Notes: generated by a model not told the origin, from the letters alone. A stretch of 43,081 nucleotides of DNA from Phycisphaerae bacterium (GCA_013360585.1 JABWBH010000044.1:1-43081), one strand, 5' to 3'; shown: positions 25,009 through 34,192, counted from the first letter of the stretch. A program made the numbers and translations.

Positions 25009-25615
25009 GCGCGATCTCCTCACAGATCAGTCCCGCGGCGCCCGACCGGTGTCGCCGCCCGCACGCTCCGCAGCAAAGACCCGCGTCCAGCTTCCGACCG
25101 CACACACACGCCCAGCCGACGCGCCGCGCCGGCCTCCCGAGCATCCACGCATGCGCCAACACGTCGCGCGTCACCAGCGCTGCGGCCCCGATCATCGCAA
25201 ACGCGCCGATCGTCACGCCGCACAACAGGATCGATCCCGCGCCGATCGACGCACCGCGCCCGACCGTCGTCGGCTCCCGCCAGTTCTCCGCATGCGCATA
25301 ACGAGCCTGCACGGCCTCAAGCCGCGGGCTTCGGGGATAACGATCGTTCGTGAAGATGACGCCCGGTCCGATGAACGCGTCGTCCTCGATCGTCACGCCG
25401 TCCCAGAGACAGACGCCGTTCTTGATCGTCACGCGGTCTCCGACGCGCGCTCCACGCTCGAGGAAGACGTGCTCGCCGATGTTGCACGCCGCGCCCACCT
25501 CCGCGCCGTGCATCACGTGCGCAAAGGCCCAGATGCGCGTCCCCTCCCCGATGTGCTCGCTCTCGCACAGCGCGCGAGGATGAACCTGATGCGAACCGAT
25601 TTCCGTCGTCGACAC
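25001..25615 (-). CDS. left-handed beta-helix N-acetyltransferase, WbpD/WlbB-like
   Basis: A 204-residue hexapeptide-repeat protein from the GTG at 25613-25615, preceded by GGAGGTG. The repeats run from IGEGTRIWAFAHVMHGA through IEDDAFIGPGVIFTND and VGRGASIGAGSILLCG to LGRPARRVGW. The tail has a small zinc-ribbon-like pattern (CVCGRKL...CCGACGRR), which WbpD-type acetyltransferases also show. These enzymes N-acetylate an amino sugar nucleotide on the path to diacetamido-uronic acids of surface polysaccharides. The matching aminotransferase (WbpE) is not in the window. First gene of the trio. Confidence 0.9.
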   Translation of the reverse strand: MSTTEIGSHQVHPRALCESEHIGEGTRIWAFAHVMHGAEVGAACNIGEHVFLERGARVGDRVTIKNGVCLWDGVTIEDDAFIGPGVIFTNDRYPRSPRLEAVQARYAHAENWREPTTVGRGASIGAGSILLCGVTIGAFAMIGAAALVTRDVLAHAWMLGRPARRVGWACVCGRKLDAGLCCGACGRRHRSGAAGLICEEIAHA

Positions 25616-25732
25616 GATGCACCTCCGTCGCCGCCGAGGGACGGCACAGAGGTTATCGGCTCCGAAAAAACGCGAATGAAGCCCGCGACGATGGCGCAGT
25701 CTTTGCGCCACCGCCCTCCGCGGGAGCGGCGT

Positions 25733-26902
25733 TCATCCGCAGATCTGGTTGCGGATGAGGAAATACTCCGGCACGCGGACCGTGTAAGGCACGCGCCGCA
25801 CGACGGTGTTCGGCGACCGGGCTTTCCCTTTACGGTTCGCGTTGCGCTGATCCACGATCTGCCCGTTCAACTCGAACGTCAGCAGCTCGCCGGGAGTGAC
25901 GTTCTTGACCCGCGCGACCAGCACCGTCGCGGAGAGGCATTTCACGCGCAGTTGCGGCGTAATCTGCATCTCGCCGCTCTTCTTGCCTTTGCGCCAGAAC
26001 GACGTCGCCGCGCCCAGCGGCCCGGGGCACACGCCGGTGTCATAATCCCGGCACTCATCAGGAAAAGACAATTCCCCGTCGCGCGGCGCCACGTCGTCGA
26101 AACTCTCCCAGCTCTGCGTCGCGTAGTGCAGCGGCTTGTTCAACCCCCACAGCATCGGCTGCGCGCACGTCGCGTACTCCGTCACCTCGCCGAACGAGCG
26201 GTAGTACGCCCCGGCGTACACGCCTGCCCCGTCCGCAGGCCCGCGCAGCTTGTCCAGCGGCAGGCGGCACAGCGGCAGATCCACGTAGTAGAAGCCCACC
26301 CCCTGGCTGGACTCCAGTTCGCCGAAGTCCAGCACCACGCCTGACACGAATCCGTCGAACCCGTCGCAACCGGAGTAGTTCTCGTAAAACGAGAACTCGA
26401 TGTAACACCGCTCACGCGTCCCCGTCCCCTGAACCTGCCACCACCACGCATGTTGAACCCGCCCGATGTGAACGTCCGAGCAACCGGGCGGCATGTCGAA
26501 GTCGTTCGCCCAGAGCGTGTTGCAGTAGTTCCGCCCCAGGAACCACCGCGATCCCCCGACGCCGCAGTCCTTCCCGTAGTACCCGTCCGCAAGGCGGGAA
26601 TTCAGCGCGTTCTCCCCGTTGGTCTCGACCCCGTCGAAGCACAGCGACGCCCCGCAATCCTCCTGGATCACGACGTCGTCGATCCGCTGCCACCCGCCCA
26701 CCAGTTCATGCCGCCGGTTCACCAGCGCCACGTATTGCGGCACGGCCCGGACATGCTCATGCGCCAGTTGCAGCGCCGGTCGATCGACGGATCCGTCGGC
26801 CTCGCCGTCCTGCCGCCCGAATGCCGCGCTCGCCAACCCCAGAAACCCCGCACCCGCCAGAAAAAGCGCGCCCAGGCGCAGACCCCTCATGCTTCGGTTC
26901 AT
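25733..26902 (-). CDS. secreted Cys-rich protein, paralogue B of a tandem pair
   Basis: A 389-residue exported protein with a signal peptide (GALFLAGAGFLGLASAAFG). It shares a chain of motifs with the next gene upstream (27182-28306): EDCGASLCFDGVETNG, DGYYGKDCG, RWFLGRNYCNT, IGRVQHAWWWQVQGTG, CAQPMLWG and CPGPLGAATSFW. More than ten conserved cysteines and many Trp, Tyr and Gly suggest a disulfide-bonded beta fold that may bind carbohydrate or another surface ligand. I know no function. The C-terminus adds a basic stretch (RKGKARSPN) that the paralogue lacks. Confidence 0.75.
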   Translation of the reverse strand: MNRSMRGLRLGALFLAGAGFLGLASAAFGRQDGEADGSVDRPALQLAHEHVRAVPQYVALVNRRHELVGGWQRIDDVVIQEDCGASLCFDGVETNGENALNSRLADGYYGKDCGVGGSRWFLGRNYCNTLWANDFDMPPGCSDVHIGRVQHAWWWQVQGTGTRERCYIEFSFYENYSGCDGFDGFVSGVVLDFGELESSQGVGFYYVDLPLCRLPLDKLRGPADGAGVYAGAYYRSFGEVTEYATCAQPMLWGLNKPLHYATQSWESFDDVAPRDGELSFPDECRDYDTGVCPGPLGAATSFWRKGKKSGEMQITPQLRVKCLSATVLVARVKNVTPGELLTFELNGQIVDQRNANRKGKARSPNTVVRRVPYTVRVPEYFLIRNQICG

Positions 26903-27106
26903 GCTCCCCCCCTCGTCGAGCGGTATGCCGGATGTCCGACCCTGAACCTCCGGCGGCAGGGACCAACGACTTGCCCGCCCGCCGATCCCTGACCGATTCT
27001 TCGCCCGCCTTGATAGGATGTCAACGTCAGCGATCGCCGGGCCGCCTTCGCCAACCCGGGCGAACTCGGCAATTATCGGCATGTTCGACCCCGGCAGTCT
27101 TGCGCA

Positions 27107-27133
27107 TAAAAAAGCGCGACCCACAGGTCGCGC
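27107..27133 (-). terminator. rho-independent terminator after paralogue A
   Basis: On the minus strand the perfect 8-bp stem GCGCGACC/GGTCGCGC with a four-base loop is followed by TTTTTTA. It lies 49 bp after the stop of the 27182-28306 gene, so the two paralogues are largely separate transcription units. Confidence 0.85.
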
Positions 27134-27181
27134 CCTCCTCGTCCGAATTTCATCCTTGCCGCCTTCGCGCGGCCGAGCGGC

Positions 27182-28306
27182 TTACTCGCACGGCACGTTG
27201 CGCATCAGCTCGTTCTCAAGCTCCCGCGTCGTGTGCGGACCGGCGGGCACGAAGTCAAACCGAACCTTGCACCGCCCGTTCGCCTTGACCGCCTTGGTAC
27301 GCGTCCGGAAACCGTCGAGCTCAAGGGTCATGAGCTGTCCCGGGGCCGCATCCCGGATCCGGGCGATGATCGACCCGTTGTTGCACTTCGCGCGAAGCTT
27401 CGGCGTCACGTTCGGCGAGCCTTTCTGCCACATCGCCGTCGCCGTCCCCAGAACGCCGGGACAAGTCGCAGCGCCGTAGTCGAAACACTCGTTTGCATAA
27501 ATGATCGCCCCGTCGCGCGGATTGATGTCCGCGAATTTCAGTCCCGACTGCGCGCTGTAATTCAGCGGCTTGTCCGTGCTCCACAGCATCGGTTGTGCGC
27601 AGGTCGCAAACGCCCCGCCGTCAGCCGTCAGATACGCGCCCTCATAAGCGCCTCGCCCGTCCGCCGGCGCCGGGATCGTCCCGTATAACCCGCACGTGTG
27701 TATGTCGAAGTAGTAATACCCTCCGGTGTCCTGGCTCGACGGCAGCGGACCGAAATCAAAAAGGAACGCCCCCAGGAATCCCGCCACTCCGGAGCAGTCG
27801 TTGAAATCCTCATAAAGACCGATGTAAAGCATCGCCTGCTCGGACGACCCCGGTCCAGCCACGTCCCACCAGAACGCATGCTGGATCCGCCCGATATCCT
27901 GACCGTCGCACGTCTCGGTCATCGCCGCGTCATCGATCCAGTACGTGTCGCAGAATCCCGGACCGAAGAACCAGCGCCCGCTGCCGAACCCGCAGTCCAG
28001 ACCGTAATACCCGTCGCCCGGTTGACTTTCGTTCACATCCCGTCCGTTGGTTTCAACGTTGTCGAAGCACAGCGCCGCCCCGCAATCCTCGGCGACGCCG
28101 TTCCCGGTCAGATCCACCCACGGTCCGATCGGCTGGCGATTCTCGTCCGCCAGAACCGCACGAAGCGGGCTGACCTTCTGACCCATCGAAATGGCACCCG
28201 GCTCCGGCAGCCGCAACCCGGACTCCGGATTGCCCTTCTGCTGGGCGAACCCCGCACTGATAAGCAAACAAAGAACACCCGTCGCAACCCACATCGTCGC
28301 TTTCAT
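27182..28306 (-). CDS. secreted Cys-rich protein, paralogue A of a tandem pair
   Basis: A 374-residue protein with a signal peptide (MWVATGVLCLLISAGFAQ). It shares with paralogue B the ordered motifs EDCGAALCFDNVETNG, DGYYGLDCG, RWFFGPGFCDT, IGRIQHAFWWDVAGPG, CAQPMLWS and CPGVLGTATAMWQKG. The C-terminus (KCNNGSIIARIRDAAPGQL) aligns with paralogue B's KCLSATVLVARVKNVTPGEL. Conserved Cys spacing argues for disulfides outside the cytoplasm. A hexa-G run lies before the ATG. A promoter-like TTGACA sits about 142 bp upstream. Confidence 0.78.
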   Translation of the reverse strand: MKATMWVATGVLCLLISAGFAQQKGNPESGLRLPEPGAISMGQKVSPLRAVLADENRQPIGPWVDLTGNGVAEDCGAALCFDNVETNGRDVNESQPGDGYYGLDCGFGSGRWFFGPGFCDTYWIDDAAMTETCDGQDIGRIQHAFWWDVAGPGSSEQAMLYIGLYEDFNDCSGVAGFLGAFLFDFGPLPSSQDTGGYYYFDIHTCGLYGTIPAPADGRGAYEGAYLTADGGAFATCAQPMLWSTDKPLNYSAQSGLKFADINPRDGAIIYANECFDYGAATCPGVLGTATAMWQKGSPNVTPKLRAKCNNGSIIARIRDAAPGQLMTLELDGFRTRTKAVKANGRCKVRFDFVPAGPHTTRELENELMRNVPCE

Positions 28307-28424
28307 GCCTGCCCCCCCTGCTTAGACCTCACTGCTCTCCTCACGCGAGCTTGTGCATTGATACTGCACTTGCACAGTGCGGATTCAGGGTGATCCGACA
28401 CCGCCTCGCGGCCCCTGATCTCTA

Positions 28425-28453
28425 AGAATGAAGAGTTTTCCTCATAATGTCAA
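28425..28453 (-). promoter_or_regulatory. possible promoter of paralogue A
   Basis: A perfect TTGACA (28448-28453, minus strand) lies in a locally AT-rich patch (28430-28495). A weak CATTCT follows after 17 bp. The leader of about 110 bases would include the small dyad GCACT/AGTGC near 28367-28381. The 291-bp gap 28307-28597 holds nothing else I can support. Confidence 0.35.
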
Positions 28454-28597
28454 GAAAAAATTAAAAATCATTCACATTCTTCCTAGACAAAGCGAGGTGA
28501 CAAGCCCGGGGCTTCTCTCCACCTTGGCCGGTGCGACCGGGTAATACTGAAATCCCCCTGAGGCGGCTCGCTCCGCCAGCCGGTGGGGCGGCAGGGC

Positions 28598-29437
28598 TCA
28601 TGCCGGATACCCCCGGGCCAGCAGGAACGCATGCGCATTCCCCATCACTCGCGCCGCGTCATGCCCGTGACGCGAGAGTTCCAGATGCACCGGACCGAGG
28701 TACCTGATCGCCTCAAGCGACCGCCGGATGTTGACGAAATCGACTTCGCCGTCCCCCGGCGGCAGGTGTTCGTGCGTCCCCCACCGGGCATCGGAAAGAT
28801 GAACGTTCCAAAGCAGCCCCCTCCATCGCTCGACGTGCTCGCGGACCGACCCATCTCGAAGAGCGTAGACGTGGTTCACATCCAGTGTCAGACCCAGCAG
28901 GGGGTGCTGCATCGTCATGATCAGCCGGTCGTACCGGGCCATCGTGTCCACCAACATGCCCGGTTCCGGTTCAAACGCCAGCCGCCGGCCCGCCTTTTCC
29001 GCGAAGTCCAGAAGTCGGTGAAGTTCGTTCGTCAAACGCATGAACGCCTCGTCTTCACCGGCGCCGTCATCCGCCGCACCCGACCACAGCGAAACCGTCT
29101 CAGCGCCCAGTTCCGCAGCGGCGAGAACGCACGTCTCAAGGAATTCCCGTCGCCGCGCCCGCCCCGCCTCTTGTGCGCTGACCAGCGTCGGCTGATGTTT
29201 ACGCCGCGGATCCAGAATGAACCGCGCGCCGGTCTCAACCGTGACCCGCAGGTCGTGTCGATCCAGCAGGTGACGGATCCGCCTCGCTTCGCGCAGGCAC
29301 GCGCTCCGCTCCGTCGGATCCAGATGCTGATGATCGAGCGTCAGGGCGACGCCTCGAAACCCGGCTTCAGCGATCAGCGTAAGCGCATCCTCAAGCCGGT
29401 GATGCGGTAATCCGTTCGTGTTGTACCCGAGAAACAT
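28598..29437 (-). CDS. sugar phosphate isomerase/epimerase-like TIM barrel
   Basis: A 279-residue protein of the xylose-isomerase-like (AP endonuclease 2) superfamily, begun at the ATG 29435-29437; a GTG four codons earlier is possible. The metal-binding residues expected for the fold can be seen in order: Glu in FEPEPGML, Asp in LTLDVNHV, His in NVHLSDARWG, and Glu in HLELSRHGHD. The start LGYNTNGLPHHRLEDAL matches proteins that act on sugars or on polyol-like intermediates. It follows the OPT transporter gene by about 40 bp and is probably cotranscribed with it. The substrate is unknown. Confidence 0.82.
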   Translation of the reverse strand: MFLGYNTNGLPHHRLEDALTLIAEAGFRGVALTLDHQHLDPTERSACLREARRIRHLLDRHDLRVTVETGARFILDPRRKHQPTLVSAQEAGRARRREFLETCVLAAAELGAETVSLWSGAADDGAGEDEAFMRLTNELHRLLDFAEKAGRRLAFEPEPGMLVDTMARYDRLIMTMQHPLLGLTLDVNHVYALRDGSVREHVERWRGLLWNVHLSDARWGTHEHLPPGDGEVDFVNIRRSLEAIRYLGPVHLELSRHGHDAARVMGNAHAFLLARGYPA

Positions 29438-29476
29438 CTCGCACCACACCGCACCGCAAACCGGTTTTCACGCTGC

Positions 29477-31474
29477 TCAGTCACCCGCGCCGCCCGCCCA
29501 CGCCAGCCCCGCCGCCGACGCCGCGATCGCCAGCAGCGCCGACACCAGCGACTCGCCCGCAATGAACCCGGAAGCCGCGGGCACGGCGTACGCTTCCGCC
29601 GATCGCCGCGCCGCACGCCCCCACGTCCACGCAATCACCGACCCCACCGCCAGCGCCAGCGAACTGTTGAACCCGAACACCCACGAGAACCCCAGCCCCA
29701 TCGGCGACGGCAGATACCGCGCCGCCCGGGGCGACAGCGCGCCGATCGCCGGGATCGCCACGCCCGTCAAGCCGCCGATCACGATCGCCCAGCGCGCGCT
29801 GATCGGCAGACTCTGCAACCCCTGCGTCAAAGCGTCCGCCACCGCCTTCCACATCTGCGCCGAAGGAGCGTTGAACCCGCCCAACGCCGCCGCATCCGGG
29901 ACCATCAGATACCACGCGGGAACCACCGCCGCCGTCCCGAAGAACACACCGGCAAGTTGCGCCGCGAACTGCTTGCGCGGATTCGCCCCAAGGAGATAGC
30001 CCGCCTTCAGGTCGTTCAGCAGATCCGCGGCGCTGCTTCCGGCGCTGGTCGTCGCTCCCGCGGCCGTCAGATTGATCGCCGCGTCGCCCGCCGACCCCGG
30101 CAGCACCGCGTAAACAAGCTGCGTCATTTTGCCCATCGGACCGATCGGCGTCGTGTCCGTCTCCCCCGTCACCCGGCAGCACACCAGCGACACGACGAAC
30201 GACATGCCCACCGCGACGACCCCCAGCGCCGCGCTGATCCCGAACGCAAGAACCTGCACCGCCACCAGCCCCGCCGCCACCGGAACGACGCCGAGCATGA
30301 ACCATCTCAGCGGCACCTCGACGTCCACACCGTCCGCACCGCCGCCGAGCTTCATGAACGATCGTCCAACAACCCGCCACTGAAGCGCCAGGCTCGCAAG
30401 GCTGGCGAACACCAGCAGCGACGACCCACCCCACAATCCCCACCGTACCACCTGGATGACGCCGCCCGCCGTCACCGGCACATGCGCCGCGCCAGGCGAC
30501 GCGCGCACCGCGTCATACACCGGCGCCGACTCCCCTTCCGCGACCGTCGTCCACCCGCTCGCGGGGTTCGCCTGATCCAGCGACACAAGGTAAGGCCCCA
30601 CCCCGAAGTAAAGCGCCGTCGCCCCCGCCAGCATCGACAACCCCGCGCGGGGTCCGATCAGCATCCCCGCGCCGATCATCAGCACCCCCGGGTCGAACCC
30701 GAAGTTCCACAGCTTCCCGCCGCGCACCCCCGTCAGCGCCTGGGTCGGAAACTCGATCTGATGCGGAAGAAACACTCTCGCGTGCAGATCCGAAAGCCAC
30801 GCCGGACACCGGGACAGTCGCTGCAACCGGTCCACCAGCAGTCCGTAATTTCGCAGCAGTCCGATCGCCCCGCCGAGCGCCAGGCACGCGATCAGCGCAT
30901 ACGCCTGCCGCAGGGCGTCTCCACCGCGAGAATAAAGGCTGCGCAGCGTCTGCGCCGCGGCCGTTCCGCTGGGAAACCGTAGCTGCTCGATGTTGATCAT
31001 CTGCCGCTTCAGCGGCACCGCCAGCAGCACCCCCAGCAGCGCCGTGCATAACGTGAAGCTCGCCAGCGCCAACCACGGCACGTGACGACCCGTCGAAAGC
31101 AGCAGCGCCCCGAACGCCGTCCCGATCGTGCTTCCCGTCGAATATCCCGCCGCCGACGCCGTGCTCTGCATCACGTTGCTTTCCAGCAGCGTCATCGGCG
31201 CGATCCGTCCGAAGCTCGCCGCGCGCGCTGCGTTCCACATCAGGTACGATAAGACGCAAGCCGTGATCGCCACGCCGAACGCCCACCCGAGCTGAAGCAC
31301 CGTGTAAAGATTCGAGATCGACAGGAGCATGCCAAGCAGACCGCCCGTCAGCACGGCACGCACCGTCAGTTGGGGCGTTCGATCGTTCGAGCGCACTTCG
31401 GCGGACCACGCAGCGTCGGCTTCCGCGACGGATCGCTCGGCGGGCGGATCAGGCTGCGTGCATGTTTCCGTCAT
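29477..31474 (-). CDS. OPT family oligopeptide transporter
   Basis: A 665-residue inner-membrane protein with roughly 14-16 hydrophobic helices, started at the ATG 31472-31474. Characteristic OPT segments include LTVRAVLTGGLLGMLLSISN, LYTVLQLGWAFG, PMTLLESNVMQSTASAAGYS, a RFPSGTAAAQTLRSL loop, and GPRAGLSMLAGATALYFG. Prokaryotic OPT proteins of this type take up peptides or metal-chelate-like compounds, driven by protons. The substrate cannot be told. The frame is open further upstream through the terminator hairpin of the neighbouring gene, which argues against a longer start. The ribosome-binding site GGAAGG is unusually close to the ATG. Confidence 0.92.
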   Translation of the reverse strand: MTETCTQPDPPAERSVAEADAAWSAEVRSNDRTPQLTVRAVLTGGLLGMLLSISNLYTVLQLGWAFGVAITACVLSYLMWNAARAASFGRIAPMTLLESNVMQSTASAAGYSTGSTIGTAFGALLLSTGRHVPWLALASFTLCTALLGVLLAVPLKRQMINIEQLRFPSGTAAAQTLRSLYSRGGDALRQAYALIACLALGGAIGLLRNYGLLVDRLQRLSRCPAWLSDLHARVFLPHQIEFPTQALTGVRGGKLWNFGFDPGVLMIGAGMLIGPRAGLSMLAGATALYFGVGPYLVSLDQANPASGWTTVAEGESAPVYDAVRASPGAAHVPVTAGGVIQVVRWGLWGGSSLLVFASLASLALQWRVVGRSFMKLGGGADGVDVEVPLRWFMLGVVPVAAGLVAVQVLAFGISAALGVVAVGMSFVVSLVCCRVTGETDTTPIGPMGKMTQLVYAVLPGSAGDAAINLTAAGATTSAGSSAADLLNDLKAGYLLGANPRKQFAAQLAGVFFGTAAVVPAWYLMVPDAAALGGFNAPSAQMWKAVADALTQGLQSLPISARWAIVIGGLTGVAIPAIGALSPRAARYLPSPMGLGFSWVFGFNSSLALAVGSVIAWTWGRAARRSAEAYAVPAASGFIAGESLVSALLAIAASAAGLAWAGGAGD

Positions 31475-31590
31475 GACCTTCCGTGTCGTCGCGCGGCGCT
31501 GAGCGCAGAGGCTCAGACGGCGCCGCCGGCGCAATGTACGTGACGCCTCAGAAGCGGGGAAGTCGCCGTTACGCCGCCGCCCGGACCCCG

Positions 31591-31637
31591 ACAAAAAGAA
31601 AGGCGCTCCGACGACAACTGACGCCGTCGGAGCGCCT
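31591..31637 (-). terminator. rho-independent terminator after the N/D-rich lipoprotein gene
   Basis: A perfect 13-bp stem AGGCGCTCCGACG/CGTCGGAGCGCCT with an 11-base loop is followed on the minus strand by TTCTTTTTGT. It separates the lipoprotein gene from the OPT gene. Confidence 0.92.
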
Positions 31638-31673
31638 CGGATCAACAACCTCTCATGCCGTCAGCCGCGGACG

Positions 31674-32576
31674 CTACTCCCCCACCCACGAGAGCGTGTA
31701 CTCCACCGGTTCCGCGTCGCTCACCGTCACCAGCACCACGCCCGTCGACGGCGACTCCTCGGTGAACGTGATCGTCACCAGCACCGTCAGGTCGCCCACC
31801 CCCGTCGGAAGCTCGAACGACGCCGTCCCCTCCTCCGGGATCAGGTTCCCGTGCTCCTGCGGATCCATCACCAGTTCGTCCACCGACACGACATACGCCG
31901 TGTCGTCGTTGTCCACCAGCGTGAACTGCCCGTCCGTCAGCGTGATCTCTCCGTCGCTTGACGAAATGAACACCGTCACCGTCCCGACGATCAGCCCGTT
32001 GTCCGTTTCAAGGTCCACCGAAGCCTCGATCGCGAAGGGAAGCTGGTCCGACGGCCGGCTCAGCAGTGTCGCGCTGAGCGTCCCGTCCACCGTCGATTCA
32101 TCCACCGAAAACGCCTCAAACGTGATCTCGACGGTCAGCGCTTCCGCGTCCACCACCGCTGTCACCTGCCCGGAAACCGTCGCGTCTCCGTAATACTCAT
32201 TCGTGCAGCCGTCGCCGTAATCCAGTCCGATCGTCCACGTCGTCCCGTCCCGCGACGCCGAAACCACCGGGCATGTCCCAAACGACGCCGAATCCGTCGG
32301 GTAACTCTCCGGGTTCGCCATCTCCTTCAGCCCCGAGAACGCCGCCGCAAGATCGTTCAGCAGCAGCGTCACGGCCTCGACCGCCGCTTCCTGCTCGGCG
32401 GTCAAACCGTCGCCGTCTCCGTCGTCATTGTCGTTGACGTTGCCGTCCGTATTGTCGTTGACGTTGCCCGACGGCGTGTTGTCGTTCCCGTTGCCGCCGC
32501 CCGGCGCGCAACCCGCGCCCCCCAGAACGCCCACCAGCCCGACGCAGCACAAGCTCATCCACCGACTCAGCATCAT
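31674..32576 (-). CDS. lipoprotein with N/D-rich linker
   Basis: A 300-residue lipoprotein. GGAGG precedes the paired ATGs. The signal ends with lipobox LGGAGC (Cys23), then a linker of GNVNDNTDGNVNDNDDGDGD type, which is frequent in planctomycete lipoproteins and probably binds calcium or spaces the domain from the membrane. The remainder is an acidic beta-rich domain of repeated strands (LTVEITFEAFSVDES, GLIVGTVTVFISSSDGEI, DLTVLVTITFTEESP) with two cysteines (GTCPV, DGCTN). No enzymatic motif is visible. A strong terminator follows. The acidic composition stands out from its basic neighbours. Confidence 0.8.
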   Translation of the reverse strand: MMLSRWMSLCCVGLVGVLGGAGCAPGGGNGNDNTPSGNVNDNTDGNVNDNDDGDGDGLTAEQEAAVEAVTLLLNDLAAAFSGLKEMANPESYPTDSASFGTCPVVSASRDGTTWTIGLDYGDGCTNEYYGDATVSGQVTAVVDAEALTVEITFEAFSVDESTVDGTLSATLLSRPSDQLPFAIEASVDLETDNGLIVGTVTVFISSSDGEITLTDGQFTLVDNDDTAYVVSVDELVMDPQEHGNLIPEEGTASFELPTGVGDLTVLVTITFTEESPSTGVVLVTVSDAEPVEYTLSWVGE

Positions 32577-32683
32577 GAACCTCCTTGTTGGCGCGTGCTT
32601 TCCGCGCCGACGCTCTTGTCTACAACCTGCCTGATTCTCGACACCCCGGCGCCGTTGCCTCGACCGGCCGGGCTTGCTGCGAT

Positions 32684-33832
32684 TTAATGCACCTCCAGCA
32701 GTTCAATCTCGAACACCAGCGTCGCTCCCGCGGGAATCTTCGCCTGCGGAACCCCGCGCGGATACCCCAGCGGACCCGGAATGATCAGCCAGCGCTTTCC
32801 GCCGACCTTCATCGTCGCAAGCCCCTCGTTGAACCCCGCGACGAAACCCGTCGACCGGTGCGTCATCGGCTCGCCGTCACGCGACGAGTCGAACTTGTAC
32901 CCGTCCTCCAGCCATCCGGTGTAATGAATCGTCACCTGACCCGAGGGGTTCGGCGAAGCGCCGTCACCGACCTTCTCGTCCCAGAAGACCAGACCGGAAC
33001 CGCTCGTCGTGCCCTTTGCTCGCACCTGTTCGAGCTTCTTTTCAAAGTCCGCAGCCTGCTTTTCCTCCGCCTGCTTGCGATCCCGGGCGGCCTTTTCAAG
33101 CTGAGAGCGGACCTGCGCCGCCTTCGCCTGCATGCGCGATGCCTGACTTTCGATCTCCTTGCGCTGATCCTCCGGAATCGCGCTTTCCCGCGCGGGGTAC
33201 TTCCGGTCGAGCATCTTGTTCCACCGGTCCACGTTCTGTGACTGCTCGCTGAGCAGCTTTTCCGCGTTGCCGAGGATCATCACCCCGATCATCGCGTCGC
33301 CCTTCGCGATCTCGTTCACCACCTCTTGCCCTTCGACCACCTTTCCGAACACGCTGTGCCGATCGTCCAGGTGCGGCGTCGCCCGATGCGTCACGAAGAA
33401 CTGGCTGCCGTTCGTGCCCGGTCCCGCGTTGGCCATCGAAAGAATGCCCGGCGAGTCGTGCCGCAGCAGGGCGTCGAACTCATCCTCGAACTGGTACCCC
33501 GGACCCCCGCGACCCGTGCCCGTCGGGTCGCCCCCCTGGATCACAAAGTTCGGCTCGACCCGGTGAAACGTGACTCCATCGTAATATCCGCGCTGGGCGA
33601 GATTCACGAAGTTCGCCACCGTCACCGGCGCCTGCTCCGGGAACAGCGTGATCCAGAAATTGCCCTTGTTCGTGACGATTACCGCCAGCAGCCCCTCGCC
33701 GGGCGAGGCAGGCTTGACCGGGTCCGTCTTCGGTTCTTCCTGAACTTCTTCCTGCGGCATCGGATCCTCCTGCGGCAACGCCAGGGAGGACGCGCCCGCC
33801 ATCGTGAGCATCAGACTCATCCAAAGCGTCAT
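32684..33832 (-). CDS. secreted cyclophilin-FKBP fusion peptidyl-prolyl isomerase
   Basis: A 382-residue exported protein (signal peptide about 1-19) begun at the ATG 33830-33832. After a Glu/Pro-rich linker, residues about 48-200 form a cyclophilin: [39 protein letters not shown] and [11 protein letters not shown], with the catalytic Arg in FHR. Residues about 215-290 form a charged coiled coil ([20 protein letters not shown]). Residues 295-382 form an FKBP domain ([38 protein letters not shown]). Both isomerase types act on prolyl bonds. The fusion suggests a two-armed periplasmic folding factor with the helix as spacer. AGGAG lies ten bases upstream, a little far. Confidence 0.93.
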   Translation of the reverse strand: MTLWMSLMLTMAGASSLALPQEDPMPQEEVQEEPKTDPVKPASPGEGLLAVIVTNKGNFWITLFPEQAPVTVANFVNLAQRGYYDGVTFHRVEPNFVIQGGDPTGTGRGGPGYQFEDEFDALLRHDSPGILSMANAGPGTNGSQFFVTHRATPHLDDRHSVFGKVVEGQEVVNEIAKGDAMIGVMILGNAEKLLSEQSQNVDRWNKMLDRKYPARESAIPEDQRKEIESQASRMQAKAAQVRSQLEKAARDRKQAEEKQAADFEKKLEQVRAKGTTSGSGLVFWDEKVGDGASPNPSGQVTIHYTGWLEDGYKFDSSRDGEPMTHRSTGFVAGFNEGLATMKVGGKRWLIIPGPLGYPRGVPQAKIPAGATLVFEIELLEVH

Positions 33833-34110
33833 ATGTGGTTTATCTCCTGCGCCAACGACGCATTTCAACGAGGTCCGGCGTCCTGCACCCCGCAGCCGCC
33901 GTTTCCCTGCATGATGAGAAAAACGTAACACCTCTCCGCAACCCCCGCAAACGCCGACGATCCGCCACCCGCCGCGCCTCTCTTCTCACGCCGAAATGCC
34001 GTGAGGAGTCTCAGCGTGATTGACGATGCAGACCCGGATCGGGGGCGGCGGAGTTGGGCTGGATCACCGCGGACGACGGAGAATGCCCCCGGCCACGAGA
34101 GTCCCAGTTT

Positions 34111-34137
34111 AATACTAATTTGTCCAAAATTAGTATT
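34111..34137. promoter_or_regulatory. inverted repeat 1 upstream of fic (possible operator)
   Basis: AATACTAATTT and its exact reverse complement AAATTAGTATT are separated by five bases, in a conspicuously AT-rich island. The dyad ends seven bases before the -35 box. Confidence 0.7.
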
Positions 34138-34143
34138 TAAGCC

Positions 34144-34171
34144 TTGACCGCCCCGTTACCTATCATATACT
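34144..34171 (+). promoter_or_regulatory. predicted fic promoter
   Basis: TTGACC (34144-34149), a 16-bp spacer and TATACT (34166-34171). Both boxes match consensus at five of six. The -10 overlaps the left arm of inverted repeat 2. No Shine-Dalgarno precedes the ATG at 34225. Confidence 0.65.
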
Positions 34172-34192
34172 AATTCTTGACGGACTAGTATA
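34166..34192. promoter_or_regulatory. inverted repeat 2 overlapping the fic -10 (possible operator)
   Basis: TATACTA and TAGTATA are separated by 13 bases and share the ATACTA half-site with inverted repeat 1. A further degenerate half-site (AAACTGGTATTT, 34194-34205) follows. A protein bound here would cover the -10 and the transcript start. Confidence 0.6.

Noticed and set aside
25317-25340. GCCGCGGGCTTCGGGG as another copy of the GAGCCGCG palindrome
   Set aside because: It lacks the second arm and lies in a normal coding stretch of the acetyltransferase with no extra residues.
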